From SYIM01 sp044359405 (GTDB lineage Bacteria; Pseudomonadota; Gammaproteobacteria; Burkholderiales; Burkholderiaceae_E): a stretch of 17,744 nucleotides of DNA. Both the position numbers and the translations under genes were made by a program. Of this stretch, positions 1-6,880 are shown piece by piece. Under the pieces are notes generated by a model. That model was given only the letters and a program-made list of their open reading frames with translations, was not told the DNA's origin and did no database searches. The first letter of the stretch is position 1, and each line of letters starts with the position of its first letter. The DNA lies in NCBI GenBank assembly GCA_044359405.1, contig JBIKMC010000036.1, forward strand, positions 1 to 17,744, read 5' to 3'.

Positions 1-359
1 GCAAAGGCAAGTCGCGCGAGGTTCCCGTGGCGGTGCAAAAGGCGATGGACGAAGCGCGCCGCAAGATGGTCAAGGTCCCTCTCAAGGGTGGCACCTTGCA
101 TCATCCGGTCATCGGACAGCACGGCGCCGCTACCGTCATGCTGGCTCCTGCGCCGGACGGCACAGGCATCATTGCTGGCGGACCCATGCGTGCGATGTTT
201 GAGGTGCTGGGCGTTACCAATGTCGTGGCCAAGAGCCACGGGTCCAGTAATCCGTACAACATGGTGCGCGCCACGCTCGATGCGCTCGCCAAGCTGCGCA
301 CGCCATCCGAGATCGCCGCAAAACGTGGCAAGTCGGTCGAAGAGCTGTTTGCCGCCTGA
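1..359 (+). CDS. rpsE: 30S ribosomal protein S5, 3' part (5' end outside window)
   Basis: Small-subunit protein that helps form the decoding-site region and acts in translational fidelity. The first complete codon is at position 3; the last 118 residues are visible and about 50 N-terminal residues lie upstream of the window. The frame opens with GKSREVPVAVQKAMDEARR, the S5 domain signature just after the double-stranded RNA-binding fold. It continues with the conserved GTGIIAGGPMRA and VVAKSHGSSNPYNMVRAT blocks and ends in the typical AAKRGKSVEELF tail. rpmD follows after 13 bp, as expected in the spc operon. Nothing unusual is seen in the visible part. Identification is certain; the start cannot be seen. 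Confidence 0.98.
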   Translation, partial: KGKSREVPVAVQKAMDEARRKMVKVPLKGGTLHHPVIGQHGAATVMLAPAPDGTGIIAGGPMRAMFEVLGVTNVVAKSHGSSNPYNMVRATLDALAKLRTPSEIAAKRGKSVEELFAA

Positions 360-372
360 GGAGTCCGCCATC

Positions 373-555
373 ATGACATCGAACAAGACGGTCAAGGTCA
401 CGCTGGTTCGCAGCCCCATCGGTACGCGTGAGTCGCATCGTGCCACGGTGCGTGGCCTGGGCTTGCGCCGCATCAATGAGTCGCGCGTGCTCGAAGATAC
501 GCCGGCGGTGCGCGGAATGATCAACAAGGTTTCGTACCTGGTGCGGGTGGGTTGA
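373..555 (+). CDS. rpmD: 50S ribosomal protein L30
   Basis: Small large-subunit protein of 60 residues, the usual bacterial length. The sequence begins MTSNKTVKVTLVRSPIGT and carries the L30 signature: lysine/arginine-rich first strand, then LGLRRINESRVLEDTPAVRGMI, ending in a V-x-Y-L-V-x-V strand. The ATG at 373 lies 13 bp after rpsE with a purine-rich stretch (tgaggag) just upstream. A longer open frame extends further upstream in the same phase, but it overlaps rpsE and has no homology-like content, so the ATG at 373 is taken. Place and size match the spc operon order rpsE-rpmD-rplO. Confidence 0.97.
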   Translation: MTSNKTVKVTLVRSPIGTRESHRATVRGLGLRRINESRVLEDTPAVRGMINKVSYLVRVG

Positions 556-581
556 TCCCTTCCGGCCTGCGTGGAGAAAAC

Positions 582-1013
582 ATGAAACTGAATGAATTGA
601 AGCCGGCCGAGGGCGCCAACCGTCCACGCAAGCGCGTGGGTCGTGGCGGGGGGTCGGGTTTGGGCAAAACCGCAGGTCGTGGGCACAAGGGCCAGAAGTC
701 ACGCTCGGGTGGCTTTCACAAGGTTGGCTTTGAAGGCGGTCAGATGCCGCTGCAGCGCCGCCTGCCCAAGCGCGGATTCACCTCGCTGACCGCGGGTGAC
801 ACCGCCGAGATCCGTTTGTCTGATCTTGCTCGAATTGAAGCGGCCGAAATCGATCTCACGGTTCTGAAGGCTGCTGGCGTGGTCCCCCACCTGGCGACCG
901 CTGCCAAAGTCATTTTATCGGGCGATATCGCGCGCCCGGTCAGCCTTAAAGGACTTGGCGCAACCAAGGGCGCGCGCGCTGCCATCGAGGCGGCGGGCGG
1001 TTCGGTGGCCTGA
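582..1013 (+). CDS. rplO: 50S ribosomal protein L15
   Basis: Large-subunit assembly protein, 143 residues, normal length. The N-terminal part is the glycine/arginine/lysine-rich RNA-binding extension (KRVGRGGGSGLGKTAGRGHK at about residues 18-37), followed by GGQMPLQRRLPKRGF. The globular C-terminal half ends with LKGLGATKGARAAIEAAGG. The ATG at 582 is preceded by gtggagaa, an acceptable ribosome binding site, and the first residues MKLNELKPAEGA match the family start. An in-frame TTG upstream at 552 overlaps the rpmD stop and is not needed. secY follows after 34 bp. Confidence 0.98.
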   Translation: MKLNELKPAEGANRPRKRVGRGGGSGLGKTAGRGHKGQKSRSGGFHKVGFEGGQMPLQRRLPKRGFTSLTAGDTAEIRLSDLARIEAAEIDLTVLKAAGVVPHLATAAKVILSGDIARPVSLKGLGATKGARAAIEAAGGSVA

Positions 1014-1047
1014 GCGTCCGGCTTACAAACTCCAGCGAATCGAACAC

Positions 1048-2379
1048 GTGGCAAGCTCCGCGCTACCCGGCCCCTTGGCCGCAGCAAAGACCGGTAAGTA
1101 CGGCGATCTCAAACGCCGGCTCTGGTTTTTGCTGTTTGCCCTGGTCGTTTATCGGGCGGGTGCGCATATTCCGGTTCCGGGTATCAACCCTGACGAGCTT
1201 GCCAACCTGTTTCAGAGCCAACAGGGCGGCATTCTGGGAATGTTCAACCTGTTCTCGGGCGGCGCGCTGTCGCGGTTTACCGTATTTGCACTGGGCATCA
1301 TGCCCTATATTTCGGCCTCCATCATCATGCAGTTGCTGACAGTGGTGGTGCCATGGCTTGAAGCCAAAAAGAAGGAAGGCGAGGCGGGTCGCCGCGAAAT
1401 CACCAAGTACACGCGGTGGTTCACGCTCATTCTGGCGACGTTTCAGGCTTTTGGCATTGCGGTTGCCCTCGAGGCCCAGCCGGGTCTTGTACTTGATCCC
1501 GGTGTCCAGTTCCGCTTTACGGCTGCGGTGTCGCTGGTGACGGGCACCATGTTTCTTATGTGGCTGGGTGAGCAGATTACCGAGCGTGGGCTGGGCAACG
1601 GCATATCGATCATCATCTTCGCGGGAATCGTGGCGGGTTTGCCCAGTGCATTGGGCGGTATGGGTGAGCTCATCCGAACCGGCTCCATGAGCCCCTTTGT
1701 TTCGCTGGTCATCATCGCACTGGTTGTCGTGGTTACCGCTGCGGTGGTTTTCGTCGAGCGTGGACAGCGCAAGATCACCGTCAACTACGCCAAGCGTCAG
1801 GTTGGCAATCGAGTCTACGGCGGTCAAACCTCGCATCTGCCTCTCAAGCTCAACATGGCCGGCGTCATACCGCCCATTTTCGCGTCGTCCATCATTCTGT
1901 TTCCCGCAACGATTGCCCAATGGTTTACCTCTGGCGACTCCGAGAACCCGCTGGTTAGGGCTGTTAAAGACCTCGCGTCCACCTTGTCGCCTGGCCAGCC
2001 GGTTTACATTCTGCTTTACGCGCTGGCCATTGTGTTTTTCTGCTTTTTCTACACGGCACTGGTGTTCAACAGTCGCGAGACTGCTGAAAACCTGAAGAAA
2101 AGCGGTGCTTTTGTGCCTGGCATTCGGCCTGGCGAGCAGACCGCCAAGTACGTTGACAAGATTCTGATGAGGCTGACTTTGGCTGGTGCGGTTTACATCA
2201 CGGCCGTGTGTCTGCTGCCTGAGTTTCTGGTGCTCAAATGGAATGTGCCGTTTTATTTTGGCGGCACGTCCTTGCTGATCATCGTTGTAGTCACCATGGA
2301 CTTCATGGCCCAGGTGCAGGCCTACCTGATGTCGCACCAGTACGAAAGTCTGCTGCGTAAGTCAGGGGTCAAGGGTTGA
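1048..2379 (+). CDS. secY: Preprotein translocase subunit SecY
   Basis: Central channel of the SecYEG translocon in the inner membrane; exports unfolded proteins together with SecA and inserts membrane proteins. 443 residues, the same as the enterobacterial protein. The N-terminal cytosolic segment contains GDLKRRLWFLL, followed by the first membrane helix and the conserved R-x-GAHIPVPGI plug region. About ten hydrophobic segments can be followed. The conserved GNGISIIIFAGI and FNSRETAENLKKSGAFVPGIRPGE (C5 loop) blocks are both present. The GTG at 1048 is chosen because it gives the family N-terminus (MASSALPGP) and avoids overlap with rplO. The site has no strong Shine-Dalgarno, so translational coupling to rplO is possible. 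Confidence 0.97.
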   Translation: MASSALPGPLAAAKTGKYGDLKRRLWFLLFALVVYRAGAHIPVPGINPDELANLFQSQQGGILGMFNLFSGGALSRFTVFALGIMPYISASIIMQLLTVVVPWLEAKKKEGEAGRREITKYTRWFTLILATFQAFGIAVALEAQPGLVLDPGVQFRFTAAVSLVTGTMFLMWLGEQITERGLGNGISIIIFAGIVAGLPSALGGMGELIRTGSMSPFVSLVIIALVVVVTAAVVFVERGQRKITVNYAKRQVGNRVYGGQTSHLPLKLNMAGVIPPIFASSIILFPATIAQWFTSGDSENPLVRAVKDLASTLSPGQPVYILLYALAIVFFCFFYTALVFNSRETAENLKKSGAFVPGIRPGEQTAKYVDKILMRLTLAGAVYITAVCLLPEFLVLKWNVPFYFGGTSLLIIVVVTMDFMAQVQAYLMSHQYESLLRKSGVKG

Positions 2380-2429
2380 GGCGGCTGCGTTCGCGCATCC
2401 GGCAAGTCATCGATATTGATTGAGGTTTG

Positions 2430-2648
2430 ATGAGCAAGGAAGACGTTATCCAGATGCAGGGCGAGGTGGTCGAGAACCTTCCCAACGCGACATTCCGGGT
2501 CAAGCTCGAGAATGGTCACGTGGTTCTCGGACACATCTCCGGCAAGATGCGGATGCACTACATCCGGATCCTGCCAGGAGATAAGGTCACGGTTGAGCTC
2601 ACTCCGTATGACCTGTCCCGCGCACGTATCGTCTTCCGGGCCAAATAA
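2430..2648 (+). CDS. infA: Translation initiation factor IF-1
   Basis: Single OB-fold protein that binds the 30S A site during initiation. 72 residues, exactly the usual length, with the conserved MSKEDVIQMQGEV start, ENGHVVLGHISGKMR centre, YIRILPGDKVTVELTPYDL block and RIVFR end. The ATG at 2430 gives the family N-terminus; a TTG directly before it is ignored. It lies in the secY-infA-rpmJ order seen in many Betaproteobacteria. Genomes of this class often carry a second infA elsewhere; this window cannot show whether that holds here. Confidence 0.97.
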   Translation: MSKEDVIQMQGEVVENLPNATFRVKLENGHVVLGHISGKMRMHYIRILPGDKVTVELTPYDLSRARIVFRAK

Positions 2649-2666
2649 GGTATCGCGAGGTGAATC

Positions 2667-2780
2667 ATGAAAGTAATGGCATCGGTCAAAAAAGTTTGTC
2701 GTAAATGCAAAGTGATCAAACGCAAGGGCGTGGTACGCGTCATTTGTACTGATCCCCGGCACAAGCAGCGTCAGGGTTAA
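2667..2780 (+). CDS. rpmJ: 50S ribosomal protein L36, zinc-binding form
   Basis: 37-residue protein, the smallest of the large subunit. It reads MKVMASVKKVCRKCKVIKRK and then continues to HKQRQG. Cys11, Cys14, Cys27 and His32 form the complete zinc ribbon, so this is the C+ (zinc-containing) paralogue type. The start ATG at 2667 has a gcgaggtga site upstream. It lies between infA and rpsM with gaps of 18 and 15 bp, the canonical junction between the spc and alpha operons. Confidence 0.96.
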   Translation: MKVMASVKKVCRKCKVIKRKGVVRVICTDPRHKQRQG

Positions 2781-2795
2781 AAGAGGACAAGCGTT

Positions 2796-3161
2796 ATGGC
2801 ACGTATTGCGGGCATCAATATTCCCGACCGTCAACACACCGAGATTGGTCTTACGGCCATCTACGGTATCGGCCGCACGCGCGCGCGTCAGATCTGCGAC
2901 GCTGCCAACGTGCCGTATAGCAAACGCGTCAAAGATCTCAATGACGCTGAGCTTGAGCGGATTCGCGAGCAGATCGGGCGCCTCACGATTGAGGGTGATC
3001 TTCGTCGCGAGATCTCACTCTCGATCAAGCGTCTGATGGACTTAGGCTGCTATCGGGGTGTGCGCCATCGCCGCGGTCTGCCGGTGCGTGGACAGCGTAC
3101 CCGCACCAACGCGCGTACCCGCAAGGGACCGCGCAAAGCCGGTGTGGCTCTTAAGAAATAA
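2796..3161 (+). CDS. rpsM: 30S ribosomal protein S13
   Basis: Head protein of the small subunit that contacts tRNA and forms a bridge to the 50S. 121 residues. It opens with MARIAGINIPDRQH and carries the helix-hairpin-helix like segment (IYGIGRTRARQIC, about residues 23-35). The basic C-terminal tail has RHRRGLPVRGQRT and RTRKGPRKAG. The ATG at 2796 is preceded by aagaggacaag, a good Shine-Dalgarno. It is the first gene of the classical alpha operon; in Enterobacteria S4 represses the operon at this point. I do not see an obvious structured leader here (only 15 bp after rpmJ). Confidence 0.98.
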   Translation: MARIAGINIPDRQHTEIGLTAIYGIGRTRARQICDAANVPYSKRVKDLNDAELERIREQIGRLTIEGDLRREISLSIKRLMDLGCYRGVRHRRGLPVRGQRTRTNARTRKGPRKAGVALKK

Positions 3162-3200
3162 GCCCGTCGTCTTCCCGATTAATCGCAAGGGATCTTCTCA

Positions 3201-3617
3201 ATGGCTACAAAGACCCAGTCGAACGCTCAGGCTGCCGCAGCTTCGCGCGCTCGCAAAAAGGCGAAGAAGAACGTGTCCGATGGCATCGCGCACGTGCACG
3301 CCTCTTTCAACAACACCATCATCACCATTACCGACCGCCAAGGCAACGCGCTCTCCTGGGCGTCCTCGGGTGGAGCAGGCTTCAAGGGTTCGCGCAAGTC
3401 GACGCCTTTTGCGGCGCAGGTGGCGGCTGAGGCGGCCGGTCGTGCCGCGCAAGAGTGCGGTATCAAGAACCTTGAGGTTCAGATCAAGGGCCCAGGCCCT
3501 GGCCGTGAATCTTCGGTGCGGGCGCTCAATGCCCTGGGTATTAAAATCATGCAGATTCAGGACGTCACACCGATTCCGCACAACGGTTGTCGTCCGCCCA
3601 AGCGTCGTCGCATCTGA
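3201..3617 (+). CDS. rpsK: 30S ribosomal protein S11
   Basis: Platform protein of the small subunit. 138 residues, slightly longer than the 129-residue E. coli protein because of an alanine-rich N-terminal extension (residues 1-25). The core signature VSDGIAHVHASFNNTIITIT, the KGPGPGRESSVRALNA block and the PIPHNGCRPPKRRRI end are all present. The ATG at 3201 follows an aaggga site about ten bases upstream. It is followed by an unusually long 134-bp gap before rpsD, described separately. Confidence 0.98.
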   Translation: MATKTQSNAQAAAASRARKKAKKNVSDGIAHVHASFNNTIITITDRQGNALSWASSGGAGFKGSRKSTPFAAQVAAEAAGRAAQECGIKNLEVQIKGPGPGRESSVRALNALGIKIMQIQDVTPIPHNGCRPPKRRRI

Positions 3618-3751
3618 GGCGACGCCTGTCAGGTGCCGGGCGGTCGCCCGGCGTAAACCCGACGTCTGTCACCTGAAGGCCGTAATCTGCGGCCAGGTCA
3701 CCAAAGACAGACTGACCGCGAAGTGATTCGCGTACAAGAGGAAGCGAAAAA
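3618..3751 (+). promoter_or_regulatory. Structured leader before rpsD (three hairpins); possible S4 autoregulatory element
   Basis: The 134-bp gap is the longest inside an otherwise tight operon. Hairpin 1 is 3635-3652 (gccgggcg, loop gt, cgcccggc). Hairpin 2 is 3671-3698 (acct then ggccg, loop taatctg, cggcc then aggt). Hairpin 3 is 3717-3732 (cgcgaa, loop gtga, ttcgcg), a perfect 6-bp stem with a GNRA tetraloop. It ends just before the Shine-Dalgarno aagagg (3736-3741) and the GTG start at 3752. The segment cacctg (3670-3675) can also pair perfectly with caggtg (3630-3635), so two exclusive folds are possible. gacgcctgtca (3621-3631) is nearly repeated at 3661-3671. S4 is a known mRNA-binding autoregulator in other phyla; that it acts here is inference. 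Confidence 0.5.
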
Positions 3752-4375
3752 GTGGCACGTTATACCGGACCCAAGGCGAAGCTGTCTCGCCGCGAGGGAA
3801 CTGACCTGTTCCTCAAGAGCGCCCGACGCGGCCTCGACAGCAAGTGCAAGCTCGATAGCAAGCCGGGCCAGCATGGTCGCACTTCAGGCGCCCGTACGTC
3901 TGATTTCGGCAAGCAGCTGCGTGAGAAGCAAAAGGTCAAGCGCATGTACGGTGTTCTCGAGCGGCAGTTCCGCCGCTACTACGCTGAGGCGGTGCGTCGC
4001 CGTGGCAACACCGGCGAGAATCTCCTGCAGCTGCTCGAGAGCCGTCTTGACAATGTTGTGTACCGCATGGGCTTTGGTTCTACCCGGGCAGAGGCGCGCC
4101 AGCTGGTCAGCCACAAGGCTGTGCTGGTTAACGGCAAGGCCGTCAACATTCCCTCAATGCAGGTTAAGCCGAGTGACGTGGTGTCTGTGCGCGAAAAATC
4201 GAAAGCGCAGGCCCGGATCGTCGACGCGCTCAACCTGGCTGAACAGGTTGGATTCCCGTCCTGGGTGTCTGTCGATAAAGCCAAGATGGAAGGCGTGTTC
4301 AAAGCGATGCCCGATCGCGGTGACTTCGCCTCCGATATCAACGAAAGCCTGATCGTCGAGTTGTACTCGCGCTAA
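3752..4375 (+). CDS. rpsD: 30S ribosomal protein S4
   Basis: Primary 16S rRNA-binding assembly protein and, in several bacteria, translational repressor of its own operon. 207 residues, normal. Begins MARYTGPKAKLSRREG, has the S4 N-terminal region rich in KPGQHG and lysine/arginine, and an S4 RNA-binding domain (LESRLDNVVYRMGFGSTRAE then HKAVLVNGKAVNIPS at about residues 97-133). Ends in ELYSR. The GTG at 3752 is preceded by aagagg ten bases upstream and gives the family N-terminus. No classical zinc-binding cysteine set is present in the N-terminus (one cysteine only). rpoA follows after 14 bp. Confidence 0.98.
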   Translation: MARYTGPKAKLSRREGTDLFLKSARRGLDSKCKLDSKPGQHGRTSGARTSDFGKQLREKQKVKRMYGVLERQFRRYYAEAVRRRGNTGENLLQLLESRLDNVVYRMGFGSTRAEARQLVSHKAVLVNGKAVNIPSMQVKPSDVVSVREKSKAQARIVDALNLAEQVGFPSWVSVDKAKMEGVFKAMPDRGDFASDINESLIVELYSR

Positions 4376-4389
4376 ACGAGAGGAACGTT

Positions 4390-5382
4390 ATGCAGACTGC
4401 CATGCTGAAGCCGCGCATCGTCGAGGTCGAGCAACTCGGATCCTCGCACGCTCGCGTGGTGATGGAGCCGTTCGAGCGCGGCTATGGTCATACGCTCGGC
4501 AATGCCCTACGCCGGGTGCTTCTGTCTTCCATGGTTGGCTATGCGCCAACCGAAGTCCAGATTTCCGGGGTTGTGCACGAGTACTCCACTATTGACGGGG
4601 TCCGGGAGGACGTCGTCGATCTTCTGTTGAACCTGAAGGGTGTCGTGTTCAAGCTGCACAATCGCGACGAAGTCTTCGTTACCCTGCGCAAGGACAGCCC
4701 CGGGCCGGTATTGGCCTCCGACATTGATCTTCCGCACGATGTCGAGATCGTCAATCCCGATCATGTCGTTGCCAATTTGATCGCGGGTGGCAAGATCGAC
4801 ATGTCCATTCGTGTCGAGCGCGGTCGTGGGTATCTGCCTGGCACCTTGCGCGACGTACACGAGAACAAGATGATCGGGCGCATTGTGCTCGATGCATCGT
4901 TTTCGCCCGTTCGCCGGGTCAGCTATCAGGTTGAAAGTGCGCGCGTTGAGCAGCGGACCGATCTTGACCGCCTGGTGGTCGATGTCGAGACCAACGGTGT
5001 CATTGCCCCTGAAGAGGCGGTTCGTCAGTCGGCCCGCATTCTGGTGGAGCAGCTGTCCGTGTTTGCCGCACTCGAGGGTGGTGCTGAAGCCGGTATCGAC
5101 ATTGGTGGCGTGGGCGGCCTTCGCGGCGGTCCGCAGATTGACCCCATTCTGGTCCGTCCGGTTGACGATCTGGAACTCACGGTGCGCTCGGCCAACTGCC
5201 TCAAGGCTGAGAATATCTATTACATCGGTGATTTGATTCAGCGAACTGAGAACGAGCTGCTCAAGACCCCCAATCTGGGTCGCAAGTCGTTGAATGAGAT
5301 CAAGGAAGTGCTCGCGTCGCGTGGCCTTACCCTCGGCATGAAGCTCGAGAACTGGCCGCCTGCCGGGCTCGAGCGTCCGTAA
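4390..5382 (+). CDS. rpoA: DNA-directed RNA polymerase subunit alpha
   Basis: Alpha subunit, 330 residues. It dimerises to nucleate the polymerase and its C-terminal domain binds UP elements and activators. The N-terminal domain shows FERGYGHTLGNALRRVLLSS (about residues 28-47) and LLNLKGVVFKLHN. The linker is near residue 235-250. The C-terminal domain carries VRSANCLKAENIYYIGDL, with the DNA-contacting arginine at about residue 266, then LGRKSLNEIKEVLASRGL and ENWPP. The ATG at 4390 is preceded by gagaggaacg. It lies between rpsD and rplQ, the canonical alpha operon order. No anomaly seen. Confidence 0.98.
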   Translation: MQTAMLKPRIVEVEQLGSSHARVVMEPFERGYGHTLGNALRRVLLSSMVGYAPTEVQISGVVHEYSTIDGVREDVVDLLLNLKGVVFKLHNRDEVFVTLRKDSPGPVLASDIDLPHDVEIVNPDHVVANLIAGGKIDMSIRVERGRGYLPGTLRDVHENKMIGRIVLDASFSPVRRVSYQVESARVEQRTDLDRLVVDVETNGVIAPEEAVRQSARILVEQLSVFAALEGGAEAGIDIGGVGGLRGGPQIDPILVRPVDDLELTVRSANCLKAENIYYIGDLIQRTENELLKTPNLGRKSLNEIKEVLASRGLTLGMKLENWPPAGLERP

Positions 5383-5417
5383 GCGACGCTGCCGCCAAAC
5401 ATCGGGAACGAGTCATC

Positions 5418-5810
5418 ATGCGTCATCGTCACGGACTGCGTAAACTCAATCGCACCAGTAGCCATCGTGAGGCTATGCTGCGCAACCTCACCAACGCGCT
5501 GCTACGCCACGAGCTGATCAAGACCACTTTGCCCAAGGCCAAGGAACTGCGCCGGGTGGTCGAACCCATCATCACCCTGGCTAAAAAGCCATCACTCGCC
5601 AACCGGCGGCTTGCCTTCGATCGCCTGCGTGATCGCGACATGGTGGTCAAGCTGTTCAATGAAATTGGGCCGCGCTATGCCAAGCGAAACGGTGGCTATA
5701 CCCGTATTCTCAAGTTCGGGTACCGGGTCGGTGATGCTGCCCCGATGGCACTGGTTGAGCTGATGGATCGCCCCGAGGTAGCAGTGGCACCGGAGTCCAG
5801 CGCCGCCTGA
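5418..5810 (+). CDS. rplQ: 50S ribosomal protein L17
   Basis: Last gene of the alpha operon, 130 residues, close to the usual length. The signature MRHRHGLRKLNRTSSHREAM opens the protein, followed by LLRHELIKTTLPKAKELRRV and GGYTRILKFGYRVGDAAPMA. The final ten residues (VAVAPESSAA) are a low-complexity tail that varies between species. The ATG at 5418 lies 35 bp after rpoA. Two hairpins directly after its stop mark the probable operon end. Confidence 0.98.
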   Translation: MRHRHGLRKLNRTSSHREAMLRNLTNALLRHELIKTTLPKAKELRRVVEPIITLAKKPSLANRRLAFDRLRDRDMVVKLFNEIGPRYAKRNGGYTRILKFGYRVGDAAPMALVELMDRPEVAVAPESSAA

Positions 5811-5859
5811 TCCAGGCCTTATCCGCCTGGATCGGGTTGAAGCCGCTTCGGCTTGAATC
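5810..5859 (+). terminator. Tandem hairpins at the end of the alpha operon
   Basis: The first hairpin starts at the last base of the rplQ stop: atccaggc (5810-5817), 7-base loop, gcctggat (5825-5832), a perfect 8-bp stem. The second is gggtt-g-aagccg (5834-5845), loop ctt, cggctt-g-aatcc (5849-5859), with one G-G mismatch and one G-T pair. No T run follows directly; T-rich stretches come only at 5887-5890 and 5900-5905. They may therefore be mRNA 3'-end stabilisers or part of a terminator with a distant T run rather than a classical one. Confidence 0.4.
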
Positions 5860-5931
5860 CAATGCGGCTCCCGGTGCTGGGATCTGTTTTGCGTTGTCGT
5901 TTTTTGTCTTCAGCGGGCTGAGGGGGCGTCC

Positions 5932-6867
5932 ATGGTGATGCCCCTGCAGTCCGGCGCGAAACCTGTGGTTCAAGTTAACGGGCTGGTGCGCCGCTTTGGC
6001 GCTTTTACCGCTGTTGACGAGCTCTCATTTGAAGTCCCGCGAGGTCAGTGTTTTGGACTGCTGGGTCCTAACGGGGCGGGCAAGAGCACGACGCTGAAGA
6101 TGCTGCTGGGCCTGGTGCGGCCTGATGCGGGCCGCATTGAAGTCCTGGGGCTTGATGTGGCCGAGCATGCACGGGCCCTGCGCGCGCGTATTGGGGTGGT
6201 TCCGCAAATGGACGCCCTTGATCCCGACTTTACCGTGACCGAAAATCTGCGAATCTTCGCGCGCTATTTTGGGTTGGCTAGCCATGGCTTGCAGGCTCGA
6301 ATCGAGGGGCTTCTGGAGTTTGCCGGCCTGAATGCCAAGCGTGACGCACGCATTCAGGATCTGTCGGGCGGCATGAAACGCCGACTGACCCTGGCCCGGG
6401 CGCTAGTTAATGATCCTGACATTTTGCTGCTTGATGAGCCGACCACCGGGCTGGATCCCCAGGCGCGCCACCTGATCTGGGAGCGTCTGCGGCGTCTATT
6501 GGGGTCGGGCAAAACCATCGTACTGACGACGCACTTCATGGAAGAGGCCGAGCGCCTGTGTGACCGTCTCATCATTGTCGACCACGGCCGACGTATCGCT
6601 GAGGGCTCTCCGGCCGAGCTCATCGGTCAGCACATTGAGCCTGTGGTTGCCGAGGTCAGTGGCGAGCATGCGGCGGCGCGCGTTCGTGCAGCAGCGCCCG
6701 GCGTGGGTGAGCGCATCGAGGCTGTGGGCGATGGTGTCTATGTGTATGCGCCAGCGGGCGAGCGACTGTCCTGGCTACCTGAGGGTTCAGCACTGCGCGT
6801 GCTACGTCGCTCGGCCAACCTGGAAGATGTCTTTCTACGTCTGACTGGACGCGATCTTCGCGATTGA
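5932..6867 (+). CDS. NodI/DRA-family ABC exporter, ATP-binding subunit
   Basis: ATPase of an ABC-2 type exporter, 311 residues, cytoplasmic side of the inner membrane. Walker A GPNGAGKST at residues 45-53, Q-loop Gln92 (VVPQMD), signature LSGGMKRR from residue 144, Walker B ILLLDEP at 164-170, H-loop His201 (TTHFMEEAERLCDR). The blocks LDPQARHLIWERLR and the end ANLEDVFLRLTGR closely resemble rhizobial NodI and related drug-resistance ATPases. The 100-residue C-terminal part is the usual accessory region. The ATG at 5932 gives a short leader before the first beta strand; the in-frame ATG at 5938 is also possible. It pairs with the permease 13 bp downstream. The substrate is unknown: nothing here indicates nodulation, so NodI names only the family. 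Confidence 0.9.
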   Translation: MVMPLQSGAKPVVQVNGLVRRFGAFTAVDELSFEVPRGQCFGLLGPNGAGKSTTLKMLLGLVRPDAGRIEVLGLDVAEHARALRARIGVVPQMDALDPDFTVTENLRIFARYFGLASHGLQARIEGLLEFAGLNAKRDARIQDLSGGMKRRLTLARALVNDPDILLLDEPTTGLDPQARHLIWERLRRLLGSGKTIVLTTHFMEEAERLCDRLIIVDHGRRIAEGSPAELIGQHIEPVVAEVSGEHAAARVRAAAPGVGERIEAVGDGVYVYAPAGERLSWLPEGSALRVLRRSANLEDVFLRLTGRDLRD

Positions 6868-6880
6868 GGGCTCTCCAATC

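Noticed and set aside
1063..2337. Long minus-strand open frame (424 codons) opposite secY
   Set aside because: Shadow of a GC-rich gene: no family motifs, histidine/arginine-rich low-complexity composition, no ribosome binding site, and secY is certain.
3058..3726. Open frame of 222 codons across rpsM, rpsK and the rpsD leader
   Set aside because: Overlaps two certain ribosomal genes in another phase; composition is arginine/serine-rich and has no recognisable domain. It does not explain the leader hairpins.
5887..5905. T-rich stretches before the NodI-like gene as a terminator tail
   Set aside because: They are 28 or more bases from the preceding good hairpins; the nearer stem (tccc/ggga at 5869-5882) is only four pairs, too weak for a confident terminator.
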